From the IMG/VR virus record IMGVR_UViG_3300033183_000491, positions 64,001-128,000 of that record: a stretch of DNA of 64,000 nucleotides. The stretch is one strand, 5' to 3'. The translations under genes were made by a program, and so were the position numbers. Positions 15,200-25,147 of the stretch are shown here, piece by piece. Origin of the DNA: a virus. Below the pieces are notes generated by a model that searched no databases, was not told the origin of the DNA, and saw only the letters and a program-made list of their open reading frames with translations. Each line of letters begins with the position of its first letter. Position 1 is the stretch's first letter.

Positions 15200-18100
15200 T
15201 TATTTTTTAATATCTTCCCATTCAACATATTTAAATTTTTCCAAGTAATCTGAATTGAGTTCGTCAGATCCCTCGTCAGATTTTTTGTTTTCATTACCAT
15301 ATCTGTCTTTAACTTGTTCAAGTAATATTTTAAAAGCTGTTTCTTTTTCAATAGACTTAACATTATAGATACCAGAATTAGCTCTAGAGTTTATGATTTC
15401 TCGAAGCCAAGTATCAGCAGTTGAAATAGTATCTTGATTACCCCAAACGTGTTTTGATGTTGGTTTGTATTTTTTTATACTTAAATTATTTTTAAATTTA
15501 ACACGGGAAGCAATGCCATCACTTGGATTTAAAGAAACAGTTTTATTTTCAAGTTTTTTTTCAAGTTTTTTAATACTTTCTGGATTTGCATATTTAAAAA
15601 TTTCATTAAGACTTACTTGAGAAGTATCTTCTCCTGATAAGAGATTGAAATCTTCGTATATTTGCGATTGATTAATTATATCAATATGAAATCCATTATA
15701 TTTTTTACCATTTGGTCTTAATGGGACTCCTCGTTCATCTAAAACAATCCTTCCTTTAAACTTTTTTGTGTTTTCATCGAGGCTTTTAATTGTATTAACA
15801 TTCTTCGTTGTTATTCCATATCTATGTGGTTTTGGATAAGCCATATAATCAATACCTGCACCTACATTGTTTGCGCCTAGATTAAAACATGTTTTTATAA
15901 AAAATTGTGTTATTTTAAAGTCATCGTCATCATTAGGATCATATAAACAAACATTTTTTTGTTCACCATCAATATTTCTAACTAAATATATATCAGCAGC
16001 ATATCCTAAAGCGTGGTTCATATCTCCGCCGTGTGATCTTTTTAGTATTTTTTTTAACATATTTTTTTTGTTTCTAATATTTCCTTGAAGAAAAAGACCA
16101 AACTCTTCTACGTTTTCTGTAAGACTTCCTAAATCTTCTGTATAAAATGTATAAAATGTTTTAGCTATTTTATACCATAAATTTATTGATAAAGAACCGC
16201 CACTAATAATTTTAACTTTTTCTAAAGAAGGATAAACTTCTTGCGTCAACTTAAAAGATTCATCTATTATCTTTAATAATTTAGGCTGAATGTTGCTTCT
16301 TCTTTCAGTCCAAGCATCATATTCAAAACCATATTCTATATTACTACTCCCCGTAGGATTTTGCTTTCCATTTGGGTTATCTTCGCTAATATTATTTAAC
16401 TTTATAAATTCATCTTGGTTTCCTCCACCCACGAGATTTATTTTGTCTATTATTTCTTCTTTTATTTTTTTTATTCTATCTTTGTAAACATATCCAGTGT
16501 TTTTTAAACTTGAAAGTTTTCGCTTATCCTTTTTAGACATATTGATGCTTTTTGAAGAAGTTTTATCATTTGAAATCTTTAAAACCTGTTCGCTTTTTCC
16601 TTTAAATAAATCTTCTTCGATAATTTCATCTTCTTCAAAAACTAAAGATGACGTTCTAATAATCGAAGAATCTTCTTCAGACTCAGTGTCAGATTCTTCG
16701 ATTAAAGACCTTCTATCATAAGAGTTTTTGTTATACTCTGATTTTAAATCATATAAAATTGATGAATAATAATCTTCTCTAAATTCAGGATAAAAATATA
16801 AATTAGGATCTCTCTTGGTAAGAGTATCTCCTAATTCTTTATAGTCGATAGATAAATATTTTTTACCATAAAGATTATGTAACAAAAAAATATTTTTTTG
16901 TTTAGAGAAAATATTTTTTTTAAAAATACATTTATCTATTATCATATTAACATTGATTGAATAAGTTTCATCAATCTTATAAAATAAATTAAAATCGCTA
17001 TCTCCTGGTTTTAAATTATAATACTTTGAAAATGGTTCTGGTGTTTTTGTAAATTTCTCTTTCTCTTTAGTAAGAAGATATTCTCCGTTTATTGTATTTA
17101 AATAAATATCTGGTTCGAACAAATGAAAATTTGAATATTCATCATCTGATATTACTTGATTATTTAAAAAAACGTTTTGATTTTTTGCTATCTTATCATC
17201 TAATATAGTATATTCAAAAACAAAATAAATTTTATTGTCTTCACTTGAAAAATAAATATCTTTTATAAAGTCTATACTAGACAAACCATCTAAAGTATAA
17301 CTGTCTAGTATAGACTTTATATCTTCATAAGACATAATACTACATTCGTTAGAAATTTCGAAAGAAGTGTTTGTTAATGTCGACTTTAAAATTTCATTAT
17401 CATTTTTGTATAACTCTATACCGACTGAAGATGTTATTGATTGTCTTAAATATGTATTATTTTTATTAGATGAAAAAACTGAAAAGAAAGCCAACGAATA
17501 TTTGTTAAAAAAGTCAACCCCAGCCTTATCAGTATTATTAATTGTAAAATCTTCTCTAAGTTTAGACAGTATTTTATTGTAATCATTAAATGTTAAAGAT
17601 TTTACAGAAAAACCTACAGTTCTAGAGAAATCATTTTTATCTTTATACACATCAGAAATATTTTTTATATAAGAATAATAAAAATCTTTATTGTTATAGT
17701 TATAGAACTTCGATGTAAAATCATCGTTTTCTCCTGTTTCCAAAACTATTTCTTCTAAAGACTCATATCCTTCCATTTGGTCAATTGTTTTTGAAAAATC
17801 TATTGTATCAAAGTCTTTTCCAAGAAATAAATCTTCTGTGTTATTTAATGTTATTTGAGCTTTAATACTTGGATCCATTTTAAAAACTATTTCTTTTTGC
17901 GGAATAAAAGAAGAATGTTTTAATAGATTTTTATTTGTACCTGATAATTCAAATGCAAAAGAAAAATTTTGATCTTCAACTTCGTTATTAAATATTACTC
18001 TTCCATACGTTTCATAGTTTTTAATATTATTAAGAACATATCTAAATTCATCAATAAAAGAATAATAAGATCTACTCTTAAATTTTTCAATAATCTCAAT

Positions 18101-18286
18101 ATCAGACTCAGGAGGATTTTTTAAATAATCAATTATAGATTTGTCATTACAAAAGTTATTTAAAAATCCGTTACTGTAAAAGAATAGATTTTCCCATTTG
18201 TTAGAATAATATCCAGGAAAATGTGTTTCAAAGTTTATTTTAAAAGAATTTTCACTTTGTGAGTATTTGTCTTCTATTGAACTCAT
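15200..18286 (-). CDS. large baseplate/tail protein with C-terminal DD-peptidase-like (M15/hedgehog-fold) domain
   Basis: 1028 residues. The first 600 are Asp/Asn/Phe/Tyr-rich and unlike anything I can name. From about 660 a peptidase fold appears: KIISGGSLS, then NHALGYAADIYL (His758, Asp765), then ANNVGAGIDYM and GFHIDI (His867, Asp869). This is the zinc-ligand order of M15/VanX-type D-Ala-D-Ala peptidases (H-x6-D ... H-x-D). It probably cuts peptide cross-links in the host wall during tail penetration, as tail-tip hydrolases do. It follows the other large tail proteins in the same transcript, which supports virion location. Confidence 0.75.
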   Translation of the reverse strand: MSSIEDKYSQSENSFKINFETHFPGYYSNKWENLFFYSNGFLNNFCNDKSIIDYLKNPPESDIEIIEKFKSRSYYSFIDEFRYVLNNIKNYETYGRVIFNNEVEDQNFSFAFELSGTNKNLLKHSSFIPQKEIVFKMDPSIKAQITLNNTEDLFLGKDFDTIDFSKTIDQMEGYESLEEIVLETGENDDFTSKFYNYNNKDFYYSYIKNISDVYKDKNDFSRTVGFSVKSLTFNDYNKILSKLREDFTINNTDKAGVDFFNKYSLAFFSVFSSNKNNTYLRQSITSSVGIELYKNDNEILKSTLTNTSFEISNECSIMSYEDIKSILDSYTLDGLSSIDFIKDIYFSSEDNKIYFVFEYTILDDKIAKNQNVFLNNQVISDDEYSNFHLFEPDIYLNTINGEYLLTKEKEKFTKTPEPFSKYYNLKPGDSDFNLFYKIDETYSINVNMIIDKCIFKKNIFSKQKNIFLLHNLYGKKYLSIDYKELGDTLTKRDPNLYFYPEFREDYYSSILYDLKSEYNKNSYDRRSLIEESDTESEEDSSIIRTSSLVFEEDEIIEEDLFKGKSEQVLKISNDKTSSKSINMSKKDKRKLSSLKNTGYVYKDRIKKIKEEIIDKINLVGGGNQDEFIKLNNISEDNPNGKQNPTGSSNIEYGFEYDAWTERRSNIQPKLLKIIDESFKLTQEVYPSLEKVKIISGGSLSINLWYKIAKTFYTFYTEDLGSLTENVEEFGLFLQGNIRNKKNMLKKILKRSHGGDMNHALGYAADIYLVRNIDGEQKNVCLYDPNDDDDFKITQFFIKTCFNLGANNVGAGIDYMAYPKPHRYGITTKNVNTIKSLDENTKKFKGRIVLDERGVPLRPNGKKYNGFHIDIINQSQIYEDFNLLSGEDTSQVSLNEIFKYANPESIKKLEKKLENKTVSLNPSDGIASRVKFKNNLSIKKYKPTSKHVWGNQDTISTADTWLREIINSRANSGIYNVKSIEKETAFKILLEQVKDRYGNENKKSDEGSDELNSDYLEKFKYVEWEDIKK

Positions 18287-18310
18287 GTTTTATCTTTCTA
18301 TCCTATAGAC

Positions 18311-21300
18311 TTAGCTTTTCTGTGCAGCGAGAGTAACGTCGTATTCTTTGAGTTTTTCATAACCCGGATCTATTGTAAGTTTAAATACTTTTTTAACTTT
18401 AGACGAACTTTTTGTTTTAGACAATTTATCTTTAATACTTTTTTCTTCTTCTGCTTCTTTTGAATTTAAAATATCTGTATAGTTTTGTAATTGACCAAAA
18501 TTGTCACCATAAGAAAGAGTTAGTCTTGTTGTAAACTTACCAGGAGATAAATTATGATCTATACCTGTGACAATGTATCTATTATCAATAGTAGTACCTG
18601 TCCCAAAATCTAAAAATATAGATTGTCCAAAGTTTACCCAAGGACATCCAAATATCTCAATACTCGCTTGAGATGGCATAATAACCAATGGAAGACTTGG
18701 ATTAATTCTACTGTTGATTAAGCTTTGATCATTTCTTTCTGGACGAGTCATAAATATTGTTGATAGTTTATTATCGTTTATTGTTGTTACATTTGCATCA
18801 ATCATTATAGAATTTTGCATTCCAAATGTTAAAGAAGGATATATTTCTTTATAAAGATCTTTTATCTCTCCAATAAAATTTTTTCTTCCTCTTAGTTTGT
18901 CTTCATTTATTGAATAAGTTCCATTTTTATTTTTAATAATGTATTCTCTCGATAAAAGAGTTTCTAATTCTTTTTTGTGTTTTACATTAAACTCTTCTAG
19001 ATTTTTTCTTGTATCACCTTCTCTTTTATTGTTTTGATAATCTATTCTATTAGCGATTAAATCACCAAAACTTCCTTTTAGATTGTTTGTATAAATTTTA
19101 TTTAAAATCTCTGAAGACGAACTAAAAGGTGAATCTATTCTGTCAAAAACTGATATTCTTAAAATTGATTTACTATTCTTGTTTGATTCTAAACTATCTG
19201 AAGATAGACAATCAAAATTTATATGAATAATAGGCATTCTAAATTCTGCTTTCGAATCTTCAGATGGTTTATCACCATAATATATTTTTTTTAGAGTTTT
19301 TGACAAGTCAGACTTAAAGCTTTTTTTATCAATTAAACTTTGTTTAGGAGAAACGGGAGATTTATAACTAGTTTTACCCTTTTTTCTTTCATATAAATCT
19401 GACAATCCTAAACTAATGTTGTCTTCAACTTGGACAAGTTTTAAAAGTATTTGTGTAATAAGAGATTCTGGCGTAATAACTGTATTATTAGAAAAAATAT
19501 CTTTTAAGAGTTCACCTAACATTTTCTTATTAATTAAAAATGAAGACAGGTTTTCATTTGCCATTAATGCGGATTTGTCATTTGCTGTGTAAAATATTGT
19601 TTGAATTTCATCAAACCTAGACTCAAATCTACCTTTAGGATTTGCTATGTAGTTTTGAACGATTGAATTTATAATTGATCCTAAACTGATATAATCTTCT
19701 GGGTTTTTTATTTGTGAATAAATCTTGTTACTTGTAGGATAAAAATGATCAATATATTCAACAGATCCCATGACGCTTTCAAGAATTTTTCTTTCATTGA
19801 CAGCTTCTAAATTATCTTGTTTTACAATTTCAGATATAACATTAACTAATTCTTCTGAGTACAGGTATATTTTTTTTAATATCTCTAATATTTCTTCAAA
19901 ATCAATTTTATTATTAATAATTTTTATTTTATAAATATTTAAAGTTGAATCAAAAAATTTTTCATCATAAGTTTCATTAGTTAAAATCTCTATAAGAGTT
20001 TTTATTTGATTTTTCCCCAAATTTTGAATTTGAAATTCAAAAAAATCATCAGAAAAAGGTCCAGTTCTTCCTTGAATGATTGTTATATATTTTGATATAT
20101 TTCTTTTTATTGACGATAAAACTCTAATCCTCGGCGAATTATAAGATATTAAGTAATCTCTTTGATCAGGTGTTAATCTTGAAGTCTCACTAAAAATTCC
20201 TTTAAATTGATTTGTATTTATCGTTATATCTTTATCTAATAGTTGACTTTGCAAACTTCTTATTTTACTTAATAAATTTTCAAATTCCGATTCTGTAATT
20301 CTGTTTCTAACAGATCTTTCAATTTTTTGATTTTTAAACTCGTGAGGACCTTTCATTGCAAGAGACAAGTCAATATTAACTTGACCAGTATTATCCATAG
20401 ATAATGAAGAGTTAACAATCATATATTTTTCTAAGATCTTTGAATTTCCAATAAAATATCCAATAGGATTTTTTACATTTTCTTGATCCGGATTCGACCA
20501 TCCATATTCAACAGCAATTTCAGCACCAAAAGCACCTAACAGGTCTGGTTTTATAAAAGCTTGAACATCGTTCATACGTGATCTATCATGTAAGACTAAA
20601 CTCATTCTAGCAGTCTTATAAGACATTAAACCTTTTGTAGGAGCAGAATTTATATTAAAACTTTTAATTGTCATCAAAGGTTGAGTAGGGTCTATAACAG
20701 TATTTTTCCTGTTTTCGTTTGGATTATTTTGTGAATAACCAACTGGTTCATCAAGATTAACCATCGTTTGTGGTGATGTAAAAATAGACATGTTTGTCTG
20801 AGTAAAACCATTTACTTTGTTACCTGAAAGGTTGTCGTAATTTGAAGTTTTGTTTTTTACGTTTCCAAACAAGAAATTATTAATTGTTGTCGAATTAGAA
20901 GAAACTTTTAATTCTTTACTTTTATCGTTTGACGATATTGAAGGAATAATAAAAGTTGCATTAAAATAAGGATATGATCTGTTTAGTTCGAGAGTAGTTA
21001 ATCCATTAAAGAATGTTGATAATTCTAGACTGTTTTGTGAGCCAACTCTTATACTCGGATTGCTAATTAATATTGAAGAAACAGAAGTATTTTCTTTCGT
21101 AGGATTTGATACTTTTTTATTTAAATTATACTCTTTAAAAGTTGTTTTTAAAGAATTAAAGTTTGTCTTCGTGTTTTTGCTCGTTGAAACTCCTGCAAAA
21201 GACGAAAGGGATTTTATATCTCTTTTAAAAGGAGGATAACTGCCTATAATTTTTGATCCCGTAGATCCTATAACAAGACCCATATTAAAATGGTCTTTTG

Positions 21301-21736
21301 AGTCATGACCAAATAAAATGTTTTTTAATACTTTTTGATTTTTAGAACTACTAGTCCAAAGTTTATTTTTAGTATAGTCTGTATGGACAAAACAAAAAGA
21401 TCTTTTAAGAAACTCTATAATTTCATTTTTTTGTTCATCACTGAATATTTGACTGTCACCCGTTCCTGCATTAATTACATTACACATAAATTCTAAGATT
21501 TCATACGTTGTGTAACCAATATTTGTTAACGACTGAAAAATGTAAGAAATTAAGTCATAAAACTCTTCTTTTGATTTAATAGAGTCTGATTCTTCTCCTA
21601 AAACAATTCCTTTTTTTAAAACTTCAGAAGATTTAACTATTTGTATAAAGTTTTCAATATTGCTTCTTTTTAATACAGAGTGTATTTTTCCATATGAGTT
21701 CTCTGATTTAATATTAGAATATACTCTTCCACTCAT
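18311..21736 (-). CDS. baseplate hub-like tail protein (gpD-like C-terminus)
   Basis: 1141 residues. The central segment (TARMSLVLHDRSRMNDV, then AFGAEIAVEYGWSNP) and the end (NRYIVTGIDHNLSPGKFTTRLTLSYGD) resemble hub proteins of the gp27/gpD type. In those, the last strands before the C-terminus read TVTGVxHxIxPGxFxTxL. It probably builds the baseplate hub that holds the tube and spike. Its start overlaps the stop of the LysM-like gene by one base. Long Asn/Ser/Lys-rich insertions separate the recognisable parts. Confidence 0.68.
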   Translation of the reverse strand: MSGRVYSNIKSENSYGKIHSVLKRSNIENFIQIVKSSEVLKKGIVLGEESDSIKSKEEFYDLISYIFQSLTNIGYTTYEILEFMCNVINAGTGDSQIFSDEQKNEIIEFLKRSFCFVHTDYTKNKLWTSSSKNQKVLKNILFGHDSKDHFNMGLVIGSTGSKIIGSYPPFKRDIKSLSSFAGVSTSKNTKTNFNSLKTTFKEYNLNKKVSNPTKENTSVSSILISNPSIRVGSQNSLELSTFFNGLTTLELNRSYPYFNATFIIPSISSNDKSKELKVSSNSTTINNFLFGNVKNKTSNYDNLSGNKVNGFTQTNMSIFTSPQTMVNLDEPVGYSQNNPNENRKNTVIDPTQPLMTIKSFNINSAPTKGLMSYKTARMSLVLHDRSRMNDVQAFIKPDLLGAFGAEIAVEYGWSNPDQENVKNPIGYFIGNSKILEKYMIVNSSLSMDNTGQVNIDLSLAMKGPHEFKNQKIERSVRNRITESEFENLLSKIRSLQSQLLDKDITINTNQFKGIFSETSRLTPDQRDYLISYNSPRIRVLSSIKRNISKYITIIQGRTGPFSDDFFEFQIQNLGKNQIKTLIEILTNETYDEKFFDSTLNIYKIKIINNKIDFEEILEILKKIYLYSEELVNVISEIVKQDNLEAVNERKILESVMGSVEYIDHFYPTSNKIYSQIKNPEDYISLGSIINSIVQNYIANPKGRFESRFDEIQTIFYTANDKSALMANENLSSFLINKKMLGELLKDIFSNNTVITPESLITQILLKLVQVEDNISLGLSDLYERKKGKTSYKSPVSPKQSLIDKKSFKSDLSKTLKKIYYGDKPSEDSKAEFRMPIIHINFDCLSSDSLESNKNSKSILRISVFDRIDSPFSSSSEILNKIYTNNLKGSFGDLIANRIDYQNNKREGDTRKNLEEFNVKHKKELETLLSREYIIKNKNGTYSINEDKLRGRKNFIGEIKDLYKEIYPSLTFGMQNSIMIDANVTTINDNKLSTIFMTRPERNDQSLINSRINPSLPLVIMPSQASIEIFGCPWVNFGQSIFLDFGTGTTIDNRYIVTGIDHNLSPGKFTTRLTLSYGDNFGQLQNYTDILNSKEAEEEKSIKDKLSKTKSSSKVKKVFKLTIDPGYEKLKEYDVTLAAQKS

Positions 21737-22020
21737 TACGATATCTCTTTTTTAAGATTAATAATTTCGTTTAAACTAATAGGGATTCTTAAAACAACAC
21801 CTTCAGGAACTTGAAGCCACCACCCTATTCCACTTGCTGCTGCGATAATCCACCAATTATTTGCATCACCATAATACTCGTTTGCATAATGATCTAACCT
21901 TTTACCTTCTTCAGATATTACAAGCTCATACTGGATTAAATCATTTTCTACAGCTTTGTAAACATGAGGTGATATATTAATAAATTTTCCTCTAACTAAT
22001 TTGTATTTATCAATAGCCAT
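21736..22020 (-). CDS. LysM-like baseplate protein (gp53/tail protein X type)
   Basis: 94 residues. GKRLDHYANEYYGDANNWWIIAAAS followed by LQVPEGVVLRIP is the classical LysM-like tail module in which a protein binds the hub or the cell wall. T4 gp53 and P2 gpX have the same pattern. One-base overlaps on both sides link it to the neighbouring large tail genes. It probably joins the hub to the wedge or tube. Confidence 0.8.
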   Translation of the reverse strand: MAIDKYKLVRGKFINISPHVYKAVENDLIQYELVISEEGKRLDHYANEYYGDANNWWIIAAASGIGWWLQVPEGVVLRIPISLNEIINLKKEIS

Positions 22021-24869
22021 TATTTATTACCAGTCAATCCGTCTCTTCCATAAGACAAAGTATTATTAATTGATCCTACATCATAAATTGGAGCTCTCAT
22101 AATTCCTTCATGGTCAAGACCTGGAGCAATATCGTGTATTGGAGAGAATCCTAGAGTTATTTTTACTGAATGTGGCGCAAGAGATCCTCTATTATCTCCT
22201 TCAGTAGAGTTGTTTGTCTCCCATGTCGAATCTTGAAATTCAACATTTAAATTTGTTATAAATCCTGCGAGACCTTGTCCGTAAGATGAACTAAATGATG
22301 CTGAATATGGATTGTTTATTGAAGAATCGTCACCTATTACGGTCGACAGAACTACACTATCGTCTATTGAATCATAGAATTCTTTCTTTAATAAACTTTC
22401 TTTGTTTCTCATTCTTTCAATTTTATCTGAAATTTCTACTGCTTTTTTTGGAATCGCAATAATTTCCGATCTTTCATCTTGGTCTATACTTAAAGATGTT
22501 TTAATTAGTAAAAAAATAAAGTTTTTATCTAATTCAAAAAGACGTAAATCTTGTGAAAATGAAGGCTCTCTTGTAAACTCTCCTGTCAAAACAAATTTTT
22601 TATCATTATCTTTTACAAAACCTCCTGGATCAACTTTCCCAGATACAACTTGACTTATTAAAATCTTTTTTATAAAAATTGTCTCTATTGTTGGATCAAA
22701 GTTATTAATATTTTTTTCTAGATTAGTAAAAATTAAATTTCCTTCTTCGAGATTTATTTCTTTACCTTCTAAAGATTTGTTTTTATATATTCTTACACCA
22801 TTACTGGATTTAACACCATTTTTTTCAACCTTGAAATCCATTAAAAACTTTAATCTTTCAACATCTTCAGGGTCTTCTTCAAAGTTATTACTTGTAATTA
22901 AGTCAATTGAATCATTAATATAAGTTAAGTCTCTAACTGAGTCTTCACTTAATACGTAATATTCATCTAGCGAAGAAACCTTATAAGATAAAATCTTGTC
23001 ATTTAAAGTAACAGTATTTTCTATTTCTTTAATAGAATCTAAAGTAGATTTTTTATATTTTTTATTTCCGTGGAGTCTTTTTAAGTTATTAAAGCTATAA
23101 TTTGTTTTAAAAACATCACCAACTCTAAGTCTTATAAGAGGAGAAGATGTTGGCATTTGTGTAAATGGAAATCTAAAGTCTTTGTCAAATTTTTTATTGT
23201 TAGAAGGTATACCTTGAGACCACTGTGGGTAAACCATTGAAACTATTTTGTTAATTTGATACCACATTAAATCGTGGTCTGATTTTTCCATAGAAACTAA
23301 AGAGAAAGTTAAATTAATATTTCTTGTTGTTTTAATATAATGTTTAACATCATCAATTCTTCCGTATCCGGATGAACTACTATATTCTGGTGAAAAAGAA
23401 TCTGAAATAGAGTCTAAAAACGCGTGCATAGAAATAATTTCATTTGTTCTTAAATCATGAAAATAAAAAGGCATATATTCATTACCTAAATATTGTTCTA
23501 CTTTTCTTACTAAGTCTCTTGGAAGTCTCTTAGAACTTTTTCCGTGCAAGTCAGAAGCAAAATTCTTTTGTTGTTTTATAGAAGATTTACTAAGTCTGTA
23601 TTTTAAATACTCATCAGACTTAAGTAATTGTGGAAGACTCCCGATAGAAGTTTTAAAAGTAGTATCTTTAATAACATCGTTTTCTCTCCACCTATATTCA
23701 TGATCGTCATTTGGCCCATTAGACAAACCACCTCGATTAACACTATTTCTTTTTTCAAGATCTGATTTATCCCTTTCAGGGTTAATATTACCTAACCTTG
23801 AAGCGTTAAACATTCTTGATCTTTGATCTTTATAGCTTAAATTATACATCCTGTCTTTATTAAAAATCAAATAACCAATATTAATTCTTTCAACGATGAA
23901 TTTAAAGTAATATTGGCTAAATTCTATAAAAAATTTATCAAGAAAATTTTCAGATTCATTTTCTTTTGCATTGTATAAAATTTCTGAATGCCAGTAAGAT
24001 TCTTGTTGAAATTTCCTTATTAATAAAAAAACTCGATTACGTCCTACTTTTGAAAAACCAAGTAATGAATTTTTAAGATAGGTATATATAACGTCAATTG
24101 ACCCAGAAAAACTAGATAGATTTCCTTCATAAGAACTAGTTAAACTAGGAAATTTTGGGTCCGTGTTTATAAATTTGTCTAATCCAATAATAAAATAGTT
24201 AACAAGTCTTGAGAATTCATTTTCTCTTAAAACATTATCGTTCATGTTAATAATTTTACTGAAATAGTAATGTATTGGTTTAAACAAAGATGGTTTAATA
24301 TTTTTACTGAACCAGAAGTCTTTATTTAAGATATGATAAACACCTAAATAAATAATTGATTCAACAATATAATCAAATAAAAACAAAATATTTGTAAGAT
24401 CAACACCTTTTGGAGAAAGGATAATTCCTAAAGAGTTTAGTTCAACACCAGCAATCATTTCAAGTTCTTCAGCATAGATTGATTTTTGATTATCATTTTC
24501 TAAAAATACTGAATTGTATTGTCCATAATATTTGATTGGTTTATTTGGGTCATGCCCAAAAGAAGGATTAACTAAAATGTTTGTTTGTCCTTCTGCATTT
24601 GTTTTTTCTGGAAAAAGATTTCCTTCTTTAATATTAGCTTTTTCTTCTCCAAGAACGTTACTTTTACTAGTATCTCTTCCTGTAGCTAAAGATATTGCGC
24701 CAGTAGGTAGTCTTGGTCTAGCATAGAGTTTGTTTCTTAAATTGTCAAAAGAATCATAGTTTTGAAGTATTTGTTGGGACACATTACTTGCATCTAATTT
24801 ACTTTCTCCACCATCAGATATATCTTTATCTATGATTTTTCCGCTTGGGTCCAACACATACTTTGGCAT
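22020..24869 (-). CDS. large tail/baseplate structural protein
   Basis: 949 residues. The best preserved segment (PFYFHDLRTNEIISMHAFL, then GYGRIDDVKHYIKTTRNINL and DLMWYQINKIVSMVYPQW) matches a pattern I associate with structural proteins next to the tape measure in large myoviruses. There are no enzyme motifs. It sits between the LysM-like protein and a small protein preceding the tape measure. It is probably a baseplate or tube-initiation component; the exact T4 counterpart is not clear. Confidence 0.68.
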   Translation of the reverse strand: MPKYVLDPSGKIIDKDISDGGESKLDASNVSQQILQNYDSFDNLRNKLYARPRLPTGAISLATGRDTSKSNVLGEEKANIKEGNLFPEKTNAEGQTNILVNPSFGHDPNKPIKYYGQYNSVFLENDNQKSIYAEELEMIAGVELNSLGIILSPKGVDLTNILFLFDYIVESIIYLGVYHILNKDFWFSKNIKPSLFKPIHYYFSKIINMNDNVLRENEFSRLVNYFIIGLDKFINTDPKFPSLTSSYEGNLSSFSGSIDVIYTYLKNSLLGFSKVGRNRVFLLIRKFQQESYWHSEILYNAKENESENFLDKFFIEFSQYYFKFIVERINIGYLIFNKDRMYNLSYKDQRSRMFNASRLGNINPERDKSDLEKRNSVNRGGLSNGPNDDHEYRWRENDVIKDTTFKTSIGSLPQLLKSDEYLKYRLSKSSIKQQKNFASDLHGKSSKRLPRDLVRKVEQYLGNEYMPFYFHDLRTNEIISMHAFLDSISDSFSPEYSSSSGYGRIDDVKHYIKTTRNINLTFSLVSMEKSDHDLMWYQINKIVSMVYPQWSQGIPSNNKKFDKDFRFPFTQMPTSSPLIRLRVGDVFKTNYSFNNLKRLHGNKKYKKSTLDSIKEIENTVTLNDKILSYKVSSLDEYYVLSEDSVRDLTYINDSIDLITSNNFEEDPEDVERLKFLMDFKVEKNGVKSSNGVRIYKNKSLEGKEINLEEGNLIFTNLEKNINNFDPTIETIFIKKILISQVVSGKVDPGGFVKDNDKKFVLTGEFTREPSFSQDLRLFELDKNFIFLLIKTSLSIDQDERSEIIAIPKKAVEISDKIERMRNKESLLKKEFYDSIDDSVVLSTVIGDDSSINNPYSASFSSSYGQGLAGFITNLNVEFQDSTWETNNSTEGDNRGSLAPHSVKITLGFSPIHDIAPGLDHEGIMRAPIYDVGSINNTLSYGRDGLTGNK

Positions 24870-24874
24870 GACGT

Positions 24875-25141
24875 TTATCCTTTAATAATAGGCTTATCTT
24901 TTAAATATTCATCCAAGTCAACGTCTTTTGAGCTTTTTATGTTTTTGACGTTTTCTTCTGTTACACCTTTTTCAAATTTATTATGTATTGTATCAATATG
25001 TCTATTAAACTTTGCAGACACAATTTCTGATGCTTTCTTTTTATCTATTTCTAAGACTTGAGAATATACTTCAGACATCATCTCTTTAATTTGATCTAGT
25101 TCTTTTAAGTTTAACAATTCTTTTTTAAAATCAATATTCAT
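24875..25141 (-). CDS. small tail protein or tail assembly factor (hypothetical)
   Basis: 88 residues, strongly charged and helical (KELLNLKELDQIKEMMSEVY and a coiled-coil-like KASEIVSAKFNRHID). It lies directly after the tape measure gene and 5 bases before the next large tail protein. Position and size suggest a tail assembly helper; no family is recognised. Confidence 0.65.
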   Translation of the reverse strand: MNIDFKKELLNLKELDQIKEMMSEVYSQVLEIDKKKASEIVSAKFNRHIDTIHNKFEKGVTEENVKNIKSSKDVDLDEYLKDKPIIKG

Positions 25142-25147
25142 TTATTT

